A stretch of 64,000 nucleotides of DNA from Dendrophyllia cribrosa (Eukaryota > Cnidaria > Anthozoa > Scleractinia > Dendrophylliidae): contig JAJLRJ010000006.1 of NCBI GenBank assembly GCA_024195265.1, positions 6,979,639-7,043,638 on the forward strand, read 5' to 3'. Numbering within the stretch: the first letter of the stretch is position 1; each line of letters opens with the position of its first letter. A model generated the notes under the pieces. That model did not search any database, had not been told where the DNA came from, and saw nothing but the letters and a program-made list of their open reading frames with translations. Of this stretch, positions 47,306-59,304 are shown piece after piece. The position numbers and the translations under genes are program-made.

Positions 47306-48094
47306 ATGCAGTGGAGATCGGATCATGACATCTTACTGGTGAGAGAGGTTTTGGGGGTCGATCCCTATTCTGAGCCAAAAGGTAGTAAAGAGAGATCAAA
47401 ATTATGGGAAGAGATAGCCATTCATTTGAATGCAGTACCTGATCCTAAATTCTTAGTTACACCCAGGGCAGTGAGAGACAGAGTGAACCTTGTCCTCATG
47501 AAGAAATACAAGAAAAGAATGGCTGACGAAGAGAAGGCCAGTGGTATAGTAGTGGATGCTCCTACAGAATTTGATTCTGCTATGGAAGAAATCTGTGAGA
47601 AAGCTGATGCTGCTGATAAAGATCATGAAAACATGTCAAAAGAGAAGAAAGCAAAGATTGAGAAAGAAAAGAAGGAGGCAGAAGAAATGCGAAACAAAGC
47701 ATTAGAAAGAGTAGGAGAAACAAAAAAGAGGAAAGAAGATGCAGACCGTGGGGCTGATGCAGAATGCAAGCAGCCAGCAAAGCGAGGAAGAAGGTCAGGG
47801 ATCGACACAGTAGAGTATTTGAGAGAGCTGTCAGAAAACGAAAGAAAGATTAAGCAGGAGGAGTTGGAGCTGAGGAGACAGGAACAAGCTGCTCAAGAAA
47901 AGAGAGAGCAAGATTTCAATCAACAGCAACTTCACCAACAGGAGCAGCAGCAGGCAATATTTGCTTCTTTCCAAAAGCAGCAACAGCAACAGTTGCAGCA
48001 AATGAACCAATTGCAGATGCAGATGATGCAACAGCAGCAGCAACAGAGCCAGGCCTTGCTAGCTGTCCTGCAAGAGCTGGCTAAGCAAAAGTGA
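47306..48094 (+). CDS. Harbinger Myb/SANT-like DNA-binding protein, 262 residues
   Basis: The N-terminal 80 residues form a trihelix-type Myb/SANT domain with its spaced tryptophans (MQWRSDHDILLV, then RSKLWEEIA) and a basic third helix (RAVRDRVNLV). The middle (about 110-170) is highly charged and probably coiled coil, with a basic KRGRRS stretch that could be a nuclear localisation signal. The C-terminus is polyglutamine. In Harbinger transposons this protein enters the nucleus with the transposase and guides it to the ends; that role is inferred here from family and location. The ATG at 47306 is chosen because the frame upstream has no other ATG; a preceding non-coding exon with acceptor near 47294 is possible. 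AATAAA follows at about 48286. Intact. Confidence 0.8.
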   Translation: MQWRSDHDILLVREVLGVDPYSEPKGSKERSKLWEEIAIHLNAVPDPKFLVTPRAVRDRVNLVLMKKYKKRMADEEKASGIVVDAPTEFDSAMEEICEKADAADKDHENMSKEKKAKIEKEKKEAEEMRNKALERVGETKKRKEDADRGADAECKQPAKRGRRSGIDTVEYLRELSENERKIKQEELELRRQEQAAQEKREQDFNQQQLHQQEQQQAIFASFQKQQQQQLQQMNQLQMQMMQQQQQQSQALLAVLQELAKQK

Positions 48095-49462
48095 TACTGC
48101 ACCCAAGCTAAGTCATATATTTAAAGCTAAGCAGAGTCAAATGTTTATATTTTTGTTGAGTTGATGAATAGTGTACATTGTATTTATTGCTGAAACAATG
48201 CTAATGAATGTATCACGTTAAAATTATATAATATAAATCAATTACTTTATAATATGTATTGATCACAAAAACACGTGGTTCAACAAATAAATCTCATTAA
48301 GTTTACTGATAAACAATCATGTTTTTCACTTGAAGTTGCAATTTTAAAAAAGTAATACTCAATAAAAGCCAAGAAAGGAAAATTATTTGTTCTTCTTGCC
48401 TTTTTCCTATTACAAGGGTAGGGTGTGTTTTTTTTTATGGGAGGACGGAGGGAGAAAAGACAAAATGCAAACTTTAAATGTCCTTTTCACTACATTTAGA
48501 CCCAAGTACAAAAATGATTCCTCAATATGCCTAAATGCCAAACCAAGGTACTGATCAGGACAGCCCTTAGGCTTGAATACTAGGATCACTCATGCTTAGG
48601 ATGATATGCTAAAATCCATTTAGCGATAAGGTCAAAGTACTAACATTAGTGCCTTTATTTTCATGTATATTATTGAAAACATGTAATCACATGATTTTTC
48701 TTGTGCAATTTGGAAAAAATAAGCACTTGTAAATTTTTCAAAGACTTCCAATTTAGTAGCCTTTAAAAAAATTTACTCATGCTTATATATTCCAAATTAC
48801 ACCCAAAATCAAATGAAGTGCTTAGGCACAAACTGGACCTCATAGTGGAGCTTGCTCTGTGAGTGATCCAGGCCTCTTGGCGAAGTTTATAAATAAGAAA
48901 ATAAATGAATAAAACAATAAAAAATATCCATTTTTCAGAAAGTTCATTTCATCTAGGATTTTTTGTTTGGGGGCAGCAGCTCCAAGTGGCCGGGGGCAAC
49001 AAGTTTTCTAGAGGGGTCCTATTTCCCTAATTTTATTTTTTTAGTTGTGATGCTTTGACAAGAGAAAGATTTACCCAACATCTAATTGCACAAATATTTA
49101 TGCATACTCATTGTATGTTCTATTATTATAAATAAATTCAACAACCACAATTTTTCAGTTCTTCATGACCAGCAGTATATAGTACTACATGTTCCTTGTC
49201 ATATAGTGTCCCTTGACAGGGAATTCATATACACTGACCTGGATGATTTTTCAGATATATTTACTTATATTAATAATAACGTTTCTTTTTTTTCGGAGCG
49301 GTGGTGGGGAGGGGGGCAGGGGGGGGGGGGGGGGAGGGGGGTAGGTGGGTGGGGGAAAGGGTGAAAAAAATTAACCTGTATTTCATTTTGACTTGTAGGA
49401 GATATATACAGGTATACATGTACAGCATATCTTGCTGCCATCCTATCTCTTAATTAATACAT

Positions 49463-51068
49463 CTAGGAAAAATAATCCTGCAAAGCAGGGGGATCCAATT
49501 CATAGAACTCAGAAGTTGTATTGCCATATAAGCACGTAAGAGCATTTCTCAGTAAGGCACAAACTATGTACATTTTCCCTACTGATGACAACCCTATCTT
49601 AAGTTGTTTTTTGTAGTCAATAAATTTAAAGTAATTGGCTATATCACCAAATAGCCACTCGACAGAGACTCTGAGTGGGCTCATCGCACCATTGAATTGC
49701 ATCATTTGTGGGGTTAGAGCCATGTTTCTGAATGGAGCTTGGAGATGCAATCTAAGTGGATATGCCGGATCTCCATACAGGCACATTGGGCGTCGTGCAG
49801 GTCCAGGTGAGAATGCAAACTGCCGCAGATCATCCAGAAGGTGTGAATCATGAAGCATCCCCGCATCATGGCGCTTTCCCTCTTCAAAAAAAAAACAAGA
49901 ACATATCATTTAATTGATTAGTTACACTAATTTTAGATGCCAGCTCAGTGAAGGGGGAACTGCCATATAAAATTGAGGGGGGACTGCCATATAAAATCAA
50001 TGGGAGGGACTGCCATATACATGTAAAATTGAGGGGGATTGCCATATAAAATTGAGATCAGAAATTTTGAAAGGACCCCCTAGAAGGTACCAGAAACCAC
50101 TTTTGTGGGTGTGGCTCACATTAATTTTTATTCCTAAGAGGCACTAATAATTCTTTCAAATCGTTGTACCTGTCAGCATATTTCTCCGGCTTAATACCCT
50201 AAAAGGCATCAGACAGTGGTCATTTCTTATTCACATACCCTAAGTGGTATCAAACCACGAATTAAAACCCCTAAATGGTAGCACGATCAACCCTGTCACT
50301 TTTACATGGGAGTCGCCCCCGGTGTCGGCTATCCTACTCTTTGTCCTATTAACATGCCGACATGAAATAGTGGTATAGTAACACATGTATTGTATGTATC
50401 TTACCTACTGGCCCATACATGTTTCCAATAATTCCGTTTGGAAGTGCCACGCTCTGGAACTTAATTGCATGTACCCGTTTGTGTCCATTATAGACTACTC
50501 GTTGATTTTGTCCTGGTTTACATATTGCCCTCACTGTTCCATCAATAAAACCAAAACAGTTATCCAAGAGAGAACCTTTAGCAGTGATTGCAGCAGCATA
50601 CGTTTCGAGCGCTTGTGGGTTCAGAACCACGTCATTCCACTGCTGAATTCTGTGGCCGTGTGTTTGGTAGATGTAGTCCACCATGTGGTTGGTTATCATA
50701 CATAACACTGGAACGGGTCTTGCAAATCTGGCTATCATATCCGCATATCTGCAAGGATATGCCAGTCTTTTAAGGAGAATACAAAGGGCTTCCAATCCGC
50801 TACAAACACTTCTTTGGTAGCATGTTATAACATCAGGAATCTGTAATACCTCTGCTAGAAGTGGGATATCCCGCCTATGGAAGCGAAATTCCGACAAACA
50901 CTCGTCGTCCTCGAGAACATCGAAGTCAAAAAAGTTGTAAGAATCGTACGGCAGGTCAAGATTATTGGACGTGTTCAAATCGTACAAGAGCATAAACTGA
51001 CCGTCGTTGATTATTTTCTTGACACGGCTTATGAGAAACATTTCCCTAACCTCTTTTAGCGAGCACAT
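49463..51068 (-). CDS. PIF/Harbinger (HARBI1-like) DDE transposase, two exons, 360 residues
   Basis: Exon 1 is 51068-50405 and exon 2 is 49881-49463 (minus strand), with donor GTAAGA and an acceptor after a T-rich tract ending GAAG. The junction codon G|AG gives the conserved sequence MYGPVEGKRHDAGML, and the total of 1083 nt is in frame. The catalytic triad is visible: D176 in FIDGT, D259 in YGDPAYP and E296 in VEWLFG, with the family's spacing. Length matches HARBI1-type nucleases (about 350). The N-terminal third carries the helical segment usual in DDE_4 family members. The ATG at 51066-51068 is the first in frame. No stop or frameshift is seen, so the protein should be made if transcribed. 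It is convergent with the Myb-like gene. It belongs to the transposon, not a domesticated host gene, as the flanking inverted repeats show. Confidence 0.88.
49944..50062 (-). repeat. Short tandem repeat in the transposase intron
   Basis: Four imperfect units containing GACTGCCATATAAAATTGAG (plus-strand reading), 24-33 bp each, lying between the two transposase exons. Confidence 0.6.
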
Positions 51069-51240
51069 TTCGGAAAAGAGCCGCCTCTACCGAGCTGCAC
51101 ATTTGGCAAACGTTGCGGTTCTGTAGCTGGTTTGCTTAAATATTTGTAACTTCGCGCGAAGACCGCGTTCTCTCCCCAGTTTTTTCTCGGTTTCGACGTC
51201 GCCGTCGCGGTTCCGGTTGCCGGTGCTTAAAGTCCCTAAT

Positions 51241-52339
51241 GCCTCGATCTTCTTCGTAGCCGCCTGACAACCATAAACTATGCATATATCAATAGGTCAA
51301 AATAATCTTTCAAATGTAGCACTAATATTTGAAGCAAGTGGTAATGTCAATGTTTTATCGAATGGTTTTGAGGTTTTCTCTCACAGAGTCTACTACTGCC
51401 AATTCCCCTTGAGTAACGCAAAACAACAAATGATAACAAAAATTCCTTTGTTGGCTTAGAGAGAAGTTTATTCGTAAAGCAAGCAGAACCTAAACTAAAT
51501 TCAATCAAAAATATTATCTACCTGCTCTGGAAACATGTTGACAATCTAAACATTTTGAACTCAGAGCGTAATAAAATATGTTGCATTGCACATGCACATG
51601 CATTGTAATTTAAATTAAATAGCGCTTTCTGAAATTGTTTCCATTCCAAATTTTTTTTAGATTCGCGAAAACATTATGCGAATCATCTTTACAGATAACA
51701 ATGGCATTCTATATACACAGGAAAAGTCAGAAAATTTTACAAAACACTAAAGATTAAGATAAATAAGATAAATAAATCGCCAAGCCTTCTGGAAGCAGAA
51801 AATCACTGACTTCTGATAAATGTTTAACTCTTTTATTTATGGGAAAGACATTTTCCTTCAAGGAAATTTGAGTTTCATTAAAAAGTTTCAAAATATTGTG
51901 GATTCATGATCATGAAAAAACAGTGCGCGATCAAGTTGCATTTCACACGAAATTTTCATGAAACAAAATTGTGTATTTGCAACAACGCTTTGAAGGAACT
52001 GTAAAGCTTGGAAATCTCCTGAATGCGATTGCATGTGTATTTTTTTCATTACCTGTAAATTTAGGGCTTTCAAAATGTTTTTGGAAATCTGGATGGAGGG
52101 AGGGATCAAAAAAGCTTGCCATCCATTGAGGGTGTGTAGATTTTTTCTGGAATAACCCAATGCTTGCCCCCCCTTGCTATAGTTTTTGCAGACAAAGTTG
52201 TTAAATTGCATTTTTACTTACAGGAGTTGAAACTGCATAGGACAATGAGGTACAAGAGCTTGATAGGAATATGCATGGAACATGGGATTTTCATACACTG
52301 TGAGTTTATTATTTGATTATATTCAGTTAAATTTTCGCT
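51241..52339. other. No supported gene
   Basis: AT-rich. A 107-codon minus frame at 51888-52211 lacks domain or splice support. No repeat recognised. Confidence 0.35.
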
Positions 52340-52341
52340 TA

Positions 52342-54094
52342 TCGTAAACACTGGCGTATAAGCCGCACCCCCATTTTTGGAGCTCAAATTTTGGAAAAAA
52401 AGTTTTTAAAAATAGAAATGTAAGTCAGAATTGGCTCCGCAAAATGCGAGCTAGACTTTGCTTCTATCCATCAAATCATCCTGTATGAAAAAAAAAACAG
52501 TTTTCATCGCAACTACATTTGTTTGTCCGCCGTTCAGGCCAAAACAAGCGGGGTAACCGTACAAATTTCTTGAGCCCATGTTTTTATTTTACTCAGGTCA
52601 GGGATTCTGACAGGGTGCGGGAAAAAAATGAAAATTGCACGGGAGTTTTGGGGCAAATTGTATTTAAAAAAATATGACAAGGAGGAAATTCCACATAAAT
52701 GAAAAATATAAATCTACAGTGTAGATGTTTTACTTTGGGGATAAAAATGTACCCAGCAATCACCAATTTGCGGCTGTTTTTTTTTTCACCAAAGTTTATA
52801 TGTCTCAACAAAATCACATTGCAGGTGTGACACGATAAACTCGATCGAGTAAAACCGAAATACCACCTCAAAATAAAATGGTTTTGATCTGAACGAGTTC
52901 CTTATGTAGTGTGATTAATTTCCAGTAAAGGTTCACACAATTTCTTTGAAAGTTTGCCGCAAAAACACAACCCCGAGATGTATGCTAAATGTAATTTGAT
53001 AGCATGTTACTTTGTTTTTCTCACAAATTGTAGAGCATTTTCCTGAATGAAAATGTCTTTCACTTGATTGAAAAAATCAAATCCAGTATTCTGATCAGAA
53101 CTTAATAATTTTCTCCTATCGGTCCAAAGTTCCAGCGCTTTAAAAGTTTGTTTGTCGATTCACAAACTCAATCAGTTTTTTTGAAAATAATTCAGACACA
53201 GTGACATTCATTTAGGCGAGACGGTACATTTTTTTGGTGTTTCTTCTTCCGTCCCCGACATATTACAGCTGTAAACTAAAAGAGGAAGCAAAAGCGCTCG
53301 AAAAAATATCAACAGGCTGCTAAGAAAACAGACAAAATGTCTGGAAAACAACAACTAAAAAGCTACGCGAAAAATTCGGTAGGAAGTCGGATAGAAGTAA
53401 AACTGAGACTAGTGCCCGGGATGGCACAGAGAATGCCTTGTTGTTACAGTACATGTATATCCACTCGAGCTGTTCAAGGAAAGCGAGGGATTTCTCATAC
53501 AATTGTTTTAGAAGGAAAATTTACTGAAAATAACCTAAAATGTTTCTCGAAAACTTGGTAATCAATAGAAATACCTGATTTACTTAAAATTTTAAGCAAA
53601 TGCATGTATTTCAGTATTGTGCGGAATTGACCGAATTATGCAGTCCTGCACCTGCACACCTGTCATAACCTCTGTCAGGTTAACCAAGATGGCCCCTTGT
53701 TTACAGACTCTTTTCTTTGCCTTCTTTCCTTAGTCTTCGGTGTTCCTTCATTGCTAAAAGCTTCAAAATGTTGACAAAGATACAATGTAGCGAGCACCGT
53801 TTTAACACAGGAATTTTTCAATGCGGATTGTTCAATTTGATTTTTGGTCTTGGAGACACTCTAGCAGCTCTGTTAGACAGACAAGACTCTTTTTTCTCTC
53901 ATCTAAAGTTAAAGAATTTTTGTTCCACATCATACACTTTTAATAAATAAAATCGTCATTTCAAGGCTCAAAAATTCTGGTTATCACCGGAAAGTAGATA
54001 ACCTTCTGTAGATGTTCCCATAGATAAGCCGCACCCCTGATATTGAGCAAAAATTTTTGGCAAAAAAGTGCAGCTTATACGCTGGTGTTGACGG
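52342..54094. mobile_element. TA-flanked element, 1.75 kb, GTATAAGCCGCACC ends
   Basis: The left end TCGTAAACACTGGCGTATAA and the right end (TTATACGCTGGTGTTGACGG) are imperfect inverted repeats over about 29 bp, with TA at 52340-52341 and 54095-54096. Next to the right TIR a second copy of the TIR-adjacent motif TAAGCCGCACCCC lies in the same direction as at the left end. Internal frames are short and unrecognised. TA flanks suggest the Tc1/mariner/pogo group; non-autonomous. Confidence 0.6.
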
Positions 54095-54099
54095 TACTC

Positions 54100-56262
54100 G
54101 TACACTGTACATGTACATGGTTGAAAACTTGAGAACATTCACTAATAGAGACTGGCTTTCAGAAGGCAAGTTAAGTTTTTACTGTTTCCCCAAAACCAAG
54201 TTCCCTTTTCAACCCCACTAAACAAAATCTCTATAAGAAAAAAGAATGATAAATGGTTTTAAAACCATTTACATGTATCATTAAACATTAATCTTAAAAT
54301 ATTTAGTATCTATTTAATGGAAAAGGTTCACTCAAGAATTTTTTTGTCCAAATACCTACCTCATAAGCTGGAAAATCACACTTGCCAAACTGGGCAAATA
54401 GCCCAAGAGGATTTATACTCAAATAGGTGAGTCAGAGTGGGCAAGTGTAAACTTCCAAACCTGCTTGAACCGTCTGGGAAAATATTGACAACCACTGTTC
54501 AAATTAACAAAAGTTAAGTTACCCTACTGTAATTTACTTTAATGAAGTGAAGATATATAAACTGTTTTAGTTCAAGTACATTGAAGATTTTTAGTTTGAA
54601 ATGCTCTCACATGATTCCTTTTAAAGTCAGTACACGTAACACCATACACATGTATAGACATGTACAATACTGTACATGCATGAACCACAAGTACAGATGG
54701 TCATGTTTAAAAAAAAACGTCTAGATTATTTTAAAGAAAATTAAATCATGTCAAGAATAGTAATGGCAACATTGCCTGTTATGGGAAACTTCAATTGCAA
54801 TAAACCTAAATTTCACCAAGAAAATTAACCTATTTCTTGTAAACATGTTGCAGTCAATCTGTTATTTTTTTTCTTTTAACGATGCAGTTCCATTTTTAAC
54901 ATGGAAAGTGTTATATTAATATAGAGTTGATAACAAATAAACTCTTAACTTTTCCGATTTTTTTTCAAACATGAATTCATGATTCATGATTTTCCAAACT
55001 TAACCGTGCTTCCAGCACAGACATTTGACTACTTGTCAAACGTGTTTACAATCAAGTTTCAAAAATGCAACACAGCAGTCCCCCGGGAAGAACAATCACA
55101 CATGCGCTTTATAGAGGATTTCTTCATCTGCTGGGATGAAAGTTGTCAATATCCCAACCACTTCAACCAAGCAATGCCATGTCTGAAAATATAATGTGCT
55201 CTTAGTGACAGTAGTTATAATACTTAATTTATAGAGTAAGAAAACAAGGTGACTTTTGCATTGATTTCAAAGAAGCCGTGTAAACTTCAGGGGATGTTGT
55301 AAACATTTTAAATTTACATCTCAAAAAATTAACCACCCTACTTTACCAATATGATTTCATGTCTCTCTCCTGAGCAGATTACATGTACAACTTCAAAACC
55401 TTATTAAGCCAACTTAAATAATCATATAAAACTGGGATGAATGATGAAACACTTTCAATTCCAAACTAAAACAAAATAACAGAAACAGAGGTTATGAATC
55501 ATATATATTAAAATACAGTGCACAGTGTAAAGTGCAAAGGAATATTTTTAAGGAAGGTAATTTTGATAACTGTTTTAAATTGTTCAAAAACTGTTAGTCA
55601 AATATAAATCAAAACATCAGATCTTGAATGATGCTGGGAAATGAAAGTCAATTCTTTCAGTTAATGTATTCTGAGTAGATTATTGTCTGCTACATACATA
55701 TACTTTGCCTGTTGTTTGTTTTTTTATTTAATCAAGCTATAATACTTCTAAGAAAGTGAAAATGGAAAGAACAAACTACATGCAAGATAATGAAACGTTT
55801 TGTTAACAAAAGAAAGCAAAGGAATAGTATGTGGGGATAACAACATGCCAATGTCTTAAGAATATGATTATTATGTTGATCATTTATATCCAGTACCCAA
55901 AGCTGCCCTTGTTTTGTGATGAGTGAACACAAGAGAGGCTTGATTAAACAATATGGTGACAACCTGTGGTAGAAAACTGTGTCACTAAGAGCAAGGATGT
56001 TGATAATAATGGCTTGGAATGTGGGAGATTTTTTTTTAAAGTAAATTGCAATGTTGTTAAGTGGTTTTAAGTTAGCAGTTTGAAATGATGATTTTTTTAA
56101 GGACAAATTGAAAGCCAACATTAATTTATAATAACATTACATTACAGTAGGGAATGGTTTATGACAAACAAGGTACATTTAAAGTGGATATGAAGTGAAA
56201 GTCAACTGGTACATGTAAATTAAATGCTTTTGATCAGAGAAAGTTGCTGTGAATAATAATAA
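54100..56262. other. No supported gene
   Basis: AT-rich sequence with an inverted GGTTTTAAAACC motif at about 54255 and short frames only (54979-55194 plus, 55732-56121 minus), neither with a known domain. The first could be an exon, but no convincing splice pair was found. Confidence 0.35.
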
Positions 56263-56267
56263 TTTAA

Positions 56268-56444
56268 GGGTGCGTTCCTTTGGGATGATCTGGATCCGGA
56301 TCACTGATCCAAGATCACTCGGATCATGCTGCATCAAAGGAACCGATGAATCCTTGTCCAGAGTGGATTCGTCGGTTCCTTTGATGCTTCATGATCCAAG
56401 TGATCTTGGATCAGTGATCCGGATCATCCCAAAGGAACGCACCC
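56268..56444. mobile_element. Palindromic TAA-flanked MITE, 177 bp
   Basis: The element folds over nearly its whole length: arms of about 80 bp start GGGTGCGTTCCTTTGGGATG and pair with the right end ending CGCACCC, with a short loop around TTGTCCAGAGT. TAA lies directly outside both ends (56265-56267, 56445-56447), the TWA duplication typical of PIF/Harbinger. The ends are unlike those of the autonomous element at 45851-51237, so a different Harbinger lineage would have moved it. Confidence 0.75.
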
Positions 56445-56459
56445 TAAATCAATGATCAT

Positions 56460-57010
56460 CTGGCAAAATGAAAGCCAGCATCGAGAAATGGAATAAAATG
56501 AAAGAGCAAATGGTTTTTGATTGGAGTGGTGTGATGTGAACAAATTGGAAATGATGATCACTTGGCAAACTGAAAGCCAGTGTTGAGAAATGGAAAAGCA
56601 TTTATTTATAAGAGCTTATAATGGATTGTGATTGGAATGAGGTGATGAATTGAAATGAGGCAAATTGAAACATCAAGAGTGTTTGGAGTGCATTTATGTG
56701 GGATGTACTGTTATCCCTTATTGTAAGAATTTACACTCGTACCTTTGATGTCACCAGTGAGGTTATCAAGGAACAGCCTAAACTGCCTGAGCTCTCCTCC
56801 TTTCAGATGAATACTTACAAAGTGGAGTTCATTGCCCAAGTTGACACTTACTATAAGTGTATCATTGGTGATTGTGATTGAACTTTGTGGCAATTATTAA
56901 CTATCAGGCTCTGTTATTCAGTTTGAACAAGCCAGCATTGAGAAATGGAAAAAATAAAAAGCAAATGGTTTGTGATTGGAGTGAGGTGATGTGAACAAAT
57001 TGGAAACTGC
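56460..57010 (+). repeat. Three diverged copies of a roughly 110-bp repeat
   Basis: Copies start near 56463, 56565 and 56925 and share AAAGCCAGCATCGAGAAATG (with small changes), then GCAAATGGTT, TGTGATTGGAGTGAGGTGAT and GAACAAATTGG. The second and third are separated by unrelated sequence that has a 60-codon minus frame. Confidence 0.55.
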
Positions 57011-57559
57011 GACCCACGACCTGCAATCCCCGACTTGTGACCCGCAAGTTAGACCCACATTGGATAGCACGTGAAGTTGTGTGCGTTGAGAAAACAGACC
57101 ATGATTAAATTCCACAAATGCTTTAATTGAGCATGAAATTTGATTTTAAATGTTCATTTTCATTAGTAGATTTGTAGTTTTAAAATATTATTAGTATGTA
57201 CTAATTATATATGTACTAATTATTAAATTATGTACATGTATGTACTACGAATTATTTGATTCATTCACAGGGAATAAATCAAAGTGAAAGTAAATCAATA
57301 GTTTTGGAAGGAGCACAGTGGAAATGTTTAAAATTGGTTTGGGTTTGTTGAGTTGTCATTTGCTCTGTGATGTCCTGAACAACGACGAAACAAGAACTGG
57401 TGACTTGGTGTTTGATTTTTGACTCCAAGACATTTAGCCCTCACTTTTGACTGCCTCCATTTTCAGGGTCATCTTTCTTTGGTTTTTGATAGTAATCCTT
57501 TTGTGATTCCGCACTCTTTCGTAACCACTGACAATACTTTGAACTTTGAGTTTCTTGAC

Positions 57560-58014
57560 TTGGTTTTCAATCTGTGACCATAACAAAGCTATAGGTGTGC
57601 TTTTCCTGTCTTGTTTACAAACAGCTGCTGCTTCAACTGAGCAATATGATCTTGAAGGGTTGTCCATGTCGCTACAATCGTCATCCAATCTTGTCTACTG
57701 TAGGGATTCTCATAAAAAAAAAACAAGGAGAGATGGAATAAATTGTTAATCAAAGAGTGAGGTTGGTTTCTTACTTCTTTGAAACATTCAGCAAGAAACT
57801 CTAAATTTAACTCTGGTTAGCCTAACAGTTGAATGAGACTTCTCAGTTCATTCCAAGCTTTCTCTACACAACTTCCCAAGCATAGCATTCCAATACAATT
57901 CACATCTTTGAACTGGAGTTTTTGCATTTCATCTGTCGTCAGAAGAGGTTTAGGTCTTGATTTGACGTGAATGTTTGGAAACATCTTGGAAAAATATCTT
58001 TTTGGTATCATCAT
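57560..58014 (-). CDS. Possible two-exon small gene, unrecognised
   Basis: The minus frame from ATG 58014 has a natural-looking composition (motifs KMFPNIHVKSRP, LLTTDEMQKLQFKDV, CLGSCVEKAWNELRSL) and runs to a TAA near 57818. A donor CT|GTTAGG just before that stop could join acceptor CCTACAG at about 57703, giving a continuation DWMTIVATWTTLQDH and a stop near 57600, about 100 residues in all. A second frame of exon 2 is open too (84 codons), so the frame choice is uncertain. No family is recognised, and it may be part of a larger gene or a mobile element. Confidence 0.3.
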
Positions 58015-58810
58015 TGTTCAAACTAAAGAAAAAACAAAACAAAGATTAGATGAGCCAAAATAAGGGCGAAATGAAAGTAAATTGATATAAGGCCTTCGTC
58101 AGGATGATGCGTAAAGGAAAAGGTATTGTCAAAGATTTTTATAGAAAAAATAAAATTCTGGTCTTACAGCCGGTAAATAAGGATTGAAATAAATGATAAT
58201 GTGAATCAGAACATTGTAAATAAAAACAAATTCTTGAGGACGATGAGGCCACACTTCTCAAGACTGGTGCCCAAAGTAAACTGATTGCATCAAACTAAAG
58301 ATTTAACAACGAAAAGTATTAAAAGGGGGAAAAAAACAGAACATGAAGCAAAACTTGGGAGTAAGAAAAGACAAGTTAAATCAATGCTTTCTGTTCAAAT
58401 GTCCCAACTTAGTTTTGTTTAATTTGTTTTATGGTATTGTGCCTGAACTGCAGCATAAACCGAGCTACCCGGTATAGCGATCTCGGGGGTTCAAACAGAA
58501 AATTTAACAACAAAAAACGACGCAAAAATTTCATTTTAAAAAAAGTCTAAAGAATAATTACTTGAAATAAAAACTTCAACCAGCTGACTCGCATAGGCAA
58601 ACTCATGAACCATGTAGGAACAGAAACTTTTTGTGAGAGGTCAGCGGTATGTCTTGAAGTGGTACGACATGTTGGCCCTTGTGATCTGTCTCTAGCTTGG
58701 ATGTCGCTGTAGGGGGCATTCTTTGGTCGGAAAATGGCACCCAGTTATTATCTGAGTCCGTGTAGGTTAAAACAGCAATCACAGGTCATTCAGAGGTTTC
58801 TTCGGTGGGC

Positions 58811-59190
58811 AAAAACGCTGCTACTCAAGGTACATAATCATGGTCATCATAACGTTGGGCACGAGGATGCTGATCATAGAATTTCTTTATTAGCCGTTTG
58901 TCAGCAATGTTTGTAGCTGGTTCCCAGCTGTTGTGACTGTTGTTTGATTAATTTTTCAACCGTGTAGGTGTCCTCATTGTCAGTTGACAGAGATTCATCG
59001 GTGGATGTGCTGTTTTGCGGCCTGTTGTCTTTGTCATCGTGTGGCCTGGGTGCTAGATTGTTCCTTTGCGTTGTTTGCACGGTCAAGGGGCCGTGGTTCT
59101 GTGCTCTCCCTTGGAGGTAGTGCAGGTGTAGCCGGTGCCAAAATTCGTTTAGCTTTGCCGTTAGATTACACAGCTTTATTATTCTCATTT
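58811..59190 (-). pseudogene. Decayed chromodomain fragment
   Basis: On the minus strand a Ser/Thr/Asp-rich linker leads into EDTYTVEKLIKQ, the opening of a chromodomain. After a gap and frame change comes SWEPATNIADKRLIKKFYDQ, the end of the same fold, followed by a stop near 58825. The central strands (the VKW-GY part) are missing and at least two frame changes are needed, so the gene is dead. Upstream, another frame shows GKAKRILAPATPALPPRE. Chromodomains occur at the C-terminus of some Ty3/gypsy integrases and in CBX proteins; the unspliced, broken state favours a retroelement origin. Confidence 0.5.
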
Positions 59191-59304
59191 TATGTTTTTA
59201 AAGACATGGAAAAGCAGTAGCAACTGACTTTGTTAAGGTGTTGTATACAACAGTTATTTGAAAGCATGGTTTTCTTGTATAACCAAGAAAACCAACACAT
59301 AAAC

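Larger units (their letters stand above)
45851..51237. mobile_element. Complete PIF/Harbinger DNA transposon, 5.4 kb
   Basis: Terminal inverted repeats of about 43 bp with a few mismatches mark both ends: the left begins AGGGACTTTAAGCACCGG (45851) and the right ends with its exact complement CCGGTGCTTAAAGTCCCT (51237). AAT borders both sides (45848-45850, 51238-51240), a 3-bp duplication as expected for this superfamily, though the classic target is TWA and TAAT context leaves a one-base ambiguity. Inside are two convergent genes: a Myb/SANT-like protein on the plus strand and a DDE transposase on the minus strand. This two-gene layout is the autonomous form of the superfamily. Other contents are a 50-bp hairpin at 46774-46902, a G-rich run at 49294-49365 and a short tandem repeat in the transposase intron. 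Confidence 0.9.

Noticed and set aside
47831..48043. Leu-rich minus-strand frame
   Set aside because: Antisense of the Gln-rich tail of the Myb-like protein.
49463..51068. Domesticated host HARBI1 gene
   Set aside because: Flanking inverted repeats, a 3-bp duplication and the adjacent Myb-like gene show that it is still part of a transposon.
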